Positions 7,303 through 10,620 of a stretch of DNA of 10,620 nt are shown one piece after another. The DNA is from a bacterium (lineage in GTDB: Bacteria; UBA9089; CG2-30-40-21): the NCBI GenBank assembly GCA_018814245.1, contig JAHIZN010000251.1, positions 1 to 10,620 of the forward strand, given 5' to 3'. The stretch's first letter is position 1. The number at the start of each line of letters is the position of its first letter. Both the position numbers and the translations under genes were made by a program. Under the pieces are notes generated by a model that saw only the letters and a program-made list of their open reading frames with translations, was not told the DNA's origin and did no database searches.

Positions 7303-7428
7303 GAAAAATGGAAAAGAAAAGATTTCACCACCAAGACACTAAGACACAAAGATTTAACATTCTCTAATTTTTAATTCCTTAGTGTCTTCGTGTCTTTGTG
7401 GTTAGTCTCTTTTTCCTCCATTTTTAAT
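7303..7428. repeat. Long imperfect inverted repeat (GACAC-type) between the hdrA fusion and mvhD
   Basis: The left arm contains CACCAAGACACTAAGACACA (within 7328-7349). The right arm contains CTTAGTGTCTTCGTGTCTTT (within 7378-7397), its inverted relative. Pairing extends outward through AAAAATGGAAAAG (from about 7304) and CTCCATTTTT (to about 7425). The inner GACAC units are themselves short tandem repeats. After it, 7420-7451 is very AT-rich with repeated ATTCATAATTC. Together these occupy most of the 224-base gap. No coding frame is supported here. A promoter for mvhDGA in the AT-rich end is possible but I cannot identify clear boxes. Confidence 0.72.
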
Positions 7429-7454
7429 TCATAATTCATAATTTTTAATTATAC

Positions 7455-7461
7455 GAGGGGG
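7455..7461 (+). promoter_or_regulatory. Ribosome binding site supporting a GTG start for mvhD
   Basis: GAGGGGG lies 8 bases before the GTG at 7470. No in-frame ATG is available near the start of the conserved MvhD sequence, so GTG is the likely initiator. Confidence 0.6.
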
Positions 7462-7469
7462 TTACCACC

Positions 7470-7886
7470 GTGTCGAATGAATTTGAACCAATAATTATTG
7501 CCTTTTGCTGTAATTGGTGTTCGTATACCGGGGCAGATCTGGCCGGGGTGTCAAGGCTGCAATATCCACCCAATATTCGGATTATAAGGGTGATGTGTTC
7601 TGGCATGGTGCATCCAAATCTGGTCATAGATGCCTTGACCAAGGGTGCAGATGGTGTACTTATCTGTGGCTGTCATCATGGGGATTGTCACTATCTTGAG
7701 GGAAATCTTAAGGCAGAGTCCAGGGCAGATGCCATTGGTTTGATGCTTGAGGATTTTGGTCTGGAGCCAGAGCGGTTTCGACTCGAATGGATCTCTGCCT
7801 CTGAGGGGCCAAAGTTTGCTCAGGTAATGCAGGAAATGACCATGGCGATAAAACAGATTGGGCCGAGTTCATTCAGGACATTTTAG
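7470..7886 (+). CDS. mvhD: MvhD, [2Fe-2S] linker subunit between hydrogenase and HdrA
   Basis: 138 residues, the usual size for stand-alone MvhD. The signature is strong: IIIAFCCNWCSYTGADLAGV with C13, C14 and C17, then RIIRVMCSG with C43 and LICGCHHGDCHY with C66, C68 and C73. MvhD binds one [2Fe-2S] cluster and relays electrons from the MvhG clusters to the HdrA flavin in Mvh-Hdr complexes. Its place between the HdrA fusion and mvhGA fits that role. The GTG start is supported by a G-rich site 8 bases upstream. The coding sequence ends immediately before a run of tandem 9-mers. No odd residues were seen. Confidence 0.95.
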   Translation: MSNEFEPIIIAFCCNWCSYTGADLAGVSRLQYPPNIRIIRVMCSGMVHPNLVIDALTKGADGVLICGCHHGDCHYLEGNLKAESRADAIGLMLEDFGLEPERFRLEWISASEGPKFAQVMQEMTMAIKQIGPSSFRTF

Positions 7887-7951
7887 TCTGACAGGTCGGA
7901 CAAATCGGACAGGTCCGACCTGTCGGACAAGTCAGACAAATCAGACAAATC
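7887..7951 (+). repeat. Seven tandem 9-mers filling the mvhD-mvhG gap
   Basis: Right after the mvhD stop codon the sequence reads in consecutive 9-mers: TCTGACAGG, TCGGACAAA, TCGGACAGG, TCCGACCTG, TCGGACAAG, TCAGACAAA, TCAGACAAA, then TC. The third and fourth units create the hairpin GACAGGT-CCG-ACCTGTC (7908-7924), which has no T-run. The array ends just before the mvhG ribosome binding site. Confidence 0.85.
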
Positions 7952-7953
7952 TT

Positions 7954-7963
7954 AAGGAGGTGG
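7954..7963 (+). promoter_or_regulatory. Strong Shine-Dalgarno site of mvhG
   Basis: AAGGAGGTGG is a near-perfect match to the 16S rRNA tail. It is followed by two consecutive ATG codons: AGGAGG is 4 bases from the first (7965) and 7 bases from the second (7968), so the second has the more typical spacing. Confidence 0.75.
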
Positions 7964-7964
7964 A

Positions 7965-8897
7965 ATGATGGCTGTTAAGGTTGCTGAAGAGTGGTTAGCC
8001 ACTTGTGGCGGGTGTGAGGTAACATTGCTTGATTTGGGAGAGGCATTGCTTGATTTGTTACCAAAGTTAGAGTTTGTTCATATGCCGGTTATTATGGACC
8101 ATAAGTATTATGGACAGATGGGTGAGCGGGAAAAATTAGAGATTCCAGAGGCAGATGTAGGGCTTATTTCAGGTAGTGTTCGGAATGAAGAGAATAGGCA
8201 TGTAGCCGAAGAGATGCGTAGAAAGTGTAAGACCTTGATTACGGTTGGTGCTTGTGCTACATATGGTGGGATTCCTGCATTGAACAATCTTTGTACCGTA
8301 GCTGATATTACTAAACTTGTGTATCAGGATACCCCAAGTACAGATGCGGCGGCAACACCAACACAAGAGATTCCTGCCCTTGAAGAGCGGGTTTATGCGG
8401 TCAGCGAGATAGTCAAGGTAGACATAAAACTTCCTGGATGTCCAACCACACCAGAGTTATTAGCCGAGGCATTGACCTGTTTGTTAGAGGGGAGAGAATT
8501 TAAGCTGACAGAACGCTCGGTCTGTGATGAATGCCCGACAAAGCGAGAGAAAAAGGCGGTTACCGCTATCAAGAGGCCATTGGAATCGGTTGAGTTCACC
8601 CCTGGTCAGCCCTTAAGTGAGGTGCGTTGTTTTATGGAGCAAGGCTTTCTATGCCAGGGGCCGGCAACGATGTCCGGCTGCGGTGGCAGTGAGAAGGTGA
8701 CAAGATGTATTAAGGCATATATGCCTTGCCGCGGCTGCTATGGTCCCATTCGTGAAGGAGCAAATCCTATGGTCGATATGATGGGGGCATTATCCTCCAT
8801 CGGGTTAAATCCGAGGGAGATTGTTGATAGGGCGCCAACATTTAATAGATTTATCGGGGCACAGGGAAGGCTTAAACCCGGAATGGGAGGAAGGTGA
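7965..8897 (+). CDS. mvhG: MvhG, [NiFe] hydrogenase small subunit (group 3c type)
   Basis: 310 residues (309 if the second ATG at 7968 is used). The small subunit carries the iron-sulfur chain that takes electrons from the NiFe site to MvhD. Proximal-cluster ligands are visible at C14-x2-C17 (EEWLATCGGCEVTLLD), C97 (TVGACATYGG) and C159 (LPGCPTTPE). Further cysteines for the other clusters are C187, C190, C222, C230, C239, C248, C255 and C258. There is no Tat signal peptide or membrane anchor, so it is cytoplasmic, as expected for the Mvh type. The gene is separated from mvhA by only 5 bases when mvhA starts at its ATG, typical of a co-translated pair. Length and motifs are normal for the family. 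Confidence 0.95.
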   Translation: MMAVKVAEEWLATCGGCEVTLLDLGEALLDLLPKLEFVHMPVIMDHKYYGQMGEREKLEIPEADVGLISGSVRNEENRHVAEEMRRKCKTLITVGACATYGGIPALNNLCTVADITKLVYQDTPSTDAAATPTQEIPALEERVYAVSEIVKVDIKLPGCPTTPELLAEALTCLLEGREFKLTERSVCDECPTKREKKAVTAIKRPLESVEFTPGQPLSEVRCFMEQGFLCQGPATMSGCGGSEKVTRCIKAYMPCRGCYGPIREGANPMVDMMGALSSIGLNPREIVDRAPTFNRFIGAQGRLKPGMGGR

Positions 8898-8902
8898 TTA
8901 AA

Positions 8903-10348
8903 ATGTCAAAAACAATAACAATAGCACCAGTAACAAGGATAGAGGGACATGCCAAGATTACTATTCATCTTGATGATTCCGGTAATGTGGCAGATAGCAG
9001 GGTAAATGTAGTTGAGCTGCGAGGCTTTGAGAAGTTTTGTACCGGTAGACCAATAGAGGAGATACCAAGAATTGTGCCGAGAATATGCGGTGTTTGCCCA
9101 TGGGCACATCACTTAGCCAGTGCCAAGGCAACGGATGCGGTCTTTGGGGTTGATATACCGATAGCTTCTAAAAAGATTCGTGAGCTTGCGTATATGGCTC
9201 ATTTTATCCACTCCCATGTGTTGCATTTCTTTATCCTCTCTGGACCGGATTTTGTCATGGGGCCAGAGGCAGATTATACCGTAAGGAATGTTATCGGTAT
9301 CGTGGGCAAGGTTCCGGATATTGCTAAAGCGGTGGTGAAAATAAGGTATATTGCCCAGATGATGACCCAGGTAATGGCTGGCAAGGCTATTCATCCGGAT
9401 GCTGCCTGCCCTGGCGGCTGGAGCAAGCCAATTACCAGGGATGAGGTGGCTCAGCTTAAGGAGATGGCAAATGAATGCCTTGAGTTTGCTAAATTTGCCA
9501 TGGACTTTGCCAAGAAGAATATCTTCCCGCCATATCTGGATCTGGTAAAATCGTATGCACCCATTGAAACCGGTTTTATGGGTACGGTTACCGATGATGG
9601 GGCAATGAATCTTTATGATGGCAAACTTAGAATGATGAAAAAGGATGGCAGCTATGAGGATTTTGAGTCAAAAGATTACCTTGACCACATTGCCGAGCAT
9701 GTGGAGCCATGGACATACCTCAAATTCCCATACGATAAGAAGGCAGACGGATTTTCCATGGATCTGGATAACCCAGTAGGCATCTATCGGGTAAATGCCT
9801 TAGCCAGAATGAATGTTGCGGATAAACTGGCAACACCATTGGCTCAGGCAGAGTTTGAGGAATTTCGCTCAAACTTTGGCAGACCTGCTCAGCTTACCCT
9901 GTTACACCACTGGGCAAGGTTGATAGAAATGCTGTATGCCGCAGAACATGCCATTGAACTTTTGAGTGATCCTGATATCACCTCACCCGATATACGGCTT
10001 GCCTTAAAACCGGTAGCCGGCAGGGGAGTGGGTGTGGTTGAGGCACCACGGGGAACACTCATCCATGATTATACCACAGATGAAAATGGGATGGTTACCG
10101 CAGTTAATATCATTGTTGGTACTACCCATAATAATGCCCCTATCAATATGTCTGTTAAGTGGGCAGCAATGAACCTGATCAAAAATGGTAACTATGACCA
10201 GGGGATTATGAACAAGATAGAGATGGCTATTCGGGCATATGATCCATGTTTTTCTTGTGCCACGCACGAGTTGAACGGAACAATCCCAATTAAGGTTGAC
10301 ATCTACAACGCAAAGGGAGAGTTGCTGGATACGATTAAGAACGACTAA
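8903..10348 (+). CDS. mvhA: MvhA, [NiFe] hydrogenase large (catalytic) subunit (group 3c type)
   Basis: 481 residues; it splits or forms H2 at the NiFe(CN)2CO site. The N-terminal ligand motif is RICGVCPWAHH (R60, C62, C65, H69) and the C-terminal one is DPCFSCATH (D447, C449, C452, H455). E14 in the conserved TRIEGH is also present. After H455 there are 26 residues, the expected peptide removed by a maturation protease once nickel is inserted; no protease gene is in the window. I chose the ATG at 8903 because the conserved sequence starts MSKTITIAPVTRIEGH. A GTG at 8894 would add three residues and overlap mvhG by four bases. GGAGG and AAGG elements lie at 8886-8894. All catalytic ligands are intact, so the enzyme should be active. 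It is the last gene of the operon. Confidence 0.96.
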   Translation: MSKTITIAPVTRIEGHAKITIHLDDSGNVADSRVNVVELRGFEKFCTGRPIEEIPRIVPRICGVCPWAHHLASAKATDAVFGVDIPIASKKIRELAYMAHFIHSHVLHFFILSGPDFVMGPEADYTVRNVIGIVGKVPDIAKAVVKIRYIAQMMTQVMAGKAIHPDAACPGGWSKPITRDEVAQLKEMANECLEFAKFAMDFAKKNIFPPYLDLVKSYAPIETGFMGTVTDDGAMNLYDGKLRMMKKDGSYEDFESKDYLDHIAEHVEPWTYLKFPYDKKADGFSMDLDNPVGIYRVNALARMNVADKLATPLAQAEFEEFRSNFGRPAQLTLLHHWARLIEMLYAAEHAIELLSDPDITSPDIRLALKPVAGRGVGVVEAPRGTLIHDYTTDENGMVTAVNIIVGTTHNNAPINMSVKWAAMNLIKNGNYDQGIMNKIEMAIRAYDPCFSCATHELNGTIPIKVDIYNAKGELLDTIKND

Positions 10349-10459
10349 GGGCAGCGGTCAGCTATTAAGCACACCATACTCCAACAGCGAGGGATGCAAG
10401 GCATTATCACTATAAACAGGCTGGTCTTTTAGCTTTCTACTGACGACTGAACGCTTATG

Positions 10460-10504
10460 AAGGGGAGATTGCAGCAAGTGATTTCGTGCAGTCTCCCTTT
10501 TTTT
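10460..10504 (+). terminator. Rho-independent terminator after mvhA
   Basis: GGGAGATTGCA (10463-10473) pairs with TGCAGTCTCCC (10487-10497) along 11 pairs including one G-T pair, with a 13-base loop and a T-run at 10498-10504. AA before the stem can extend pairing into the T-run. It lies about 115 bases after the mvhA stop. The space between (10349-10459) shows no gene. This marks the likely operon end. Confidence 0.85.
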
Positions 10505-10526
10505 GTGAATTCTGGAGGGAATATAT

Positions 10527-10617
10527 CCGCAGATTTCGCAGATTACCGCAGATTAAAAGATAATTGCCAGCAGATTTTCCTTCTCCATTTTTTGATAATC
10601 TGCGTAATCTGCGTAAG
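10527..10617. repeat. Dispersed CGCAGATT-type repeat, inverted pair
   Basis: The left arm (10527-10555) has CCGCAGATTT, CGCAGATTA and CCGCAGATTA. The right arm (10594-10617) contains AATCTGCGTAATCTGCGTAA, the inverted form. Same family as 3670-3697. The element runs to the window edge and may continue. No coding frame is seen in it. Confidence 0.72.
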
Positions 10618-10620
10618 ATC

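Noticed and set aside
10349..10459. Possible small gene between mvhA and the terminator
   Set aside because: No start codon with a ribosome binding site and no conserved sequence. A weak inverted similarity (GCGGTCAGC near 10355 and CTGACGACTGAACGC near 10440) was too imperfect to list as a repeat.

Overview
This window holds most of one operon for a soluble, iron-sulfur-rich electron-transfer complex. The complex joins a heterodisulfide-reductase (Hdr) core, an NADH-dehydrogenase-like NuoE/NuoF/NuoG(HoxU) module and a group 3c-type [NiFe] hydrogenase (MvhADG). All genes lie on the + strand. The order is hdrB (5' end cut by the window edge), an HdrA N-terminal fragment fused to NuoE, nuoF, a 1110-residue fusion of a NuoG/HoxU-like N-terminus with one and a half HdrA units, mvhD, mvhG and mvhA. 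A rho-independent terminator follows. No hdrC is present; it may lie upstream of the window.

The central observation is that one HdrA protein appears to be divided over two genes. The GxGxxG FAD segment and the start of the inserted ferredoxin domain are at the front of the NuoE fusion (735-1640). The rest of that HdrA resumes inside the 3913-7245 gene, directly after a NuoG/HoxU-type ferredoxin. The layout reads as if a NuoE-NuoF-NuoG block had been inserted into hdrA near its ferredoxin motif. A second, near-complete HdrA follows in the same polypeptide, but its own nucleotide-binding motif is degenerate. A plausible working model is that H2 electrons enter through MvhAG and MvhD, NAD(H) exchanges electrons at NuoF, and HdrB handles a disulfide-type or other high-potential acceptor. 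Low-potential ferredoxin may be the fourth partner. The direction of flow and the true substrates cannot be read from sequence.

Regions: 2-1640 is hdrB and hdrA'-nuoE, overlapping by 11 bases. 1608-1772 is an octamer-repeat element that supplies the C-terminal codons of hdrA'-nuoE. 1803-3656 is nuoF. 3657-3912 is non-coding, with a dispersed CGCAGATT repeat, a 60-bp nested palindrome and an 18-bp tandem repeat. 3913-7245 is the large fusion. 7246-7469 carries a long imperfect inverted repeat. 7470-7886 is mvhD. 7887-7951 holds seven tandem 9-mers. 7965-10348 is mvhG-mvhA. 10349-10620 holds a terminator and another CGCAGATT inverted repeat. The two junctions between obligate partners (hdrB/hdrA', mvhG/mvhA) are tight, while each of the other four gaps is filled by a different repeat type.

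The organism is probably an uncultivated anaerobic bacterium of moderate GC content. Reasons are the bacterial Shine-Dalgarno sites, the NuoEF module, the H2-linked Hdr genes and the abundance of short palindromic intergenic repeats, which I associate with environmental bacterial genomes (for example Planctomycetes or Omnitrophota-like lineages). The phylum assignment is a guess.
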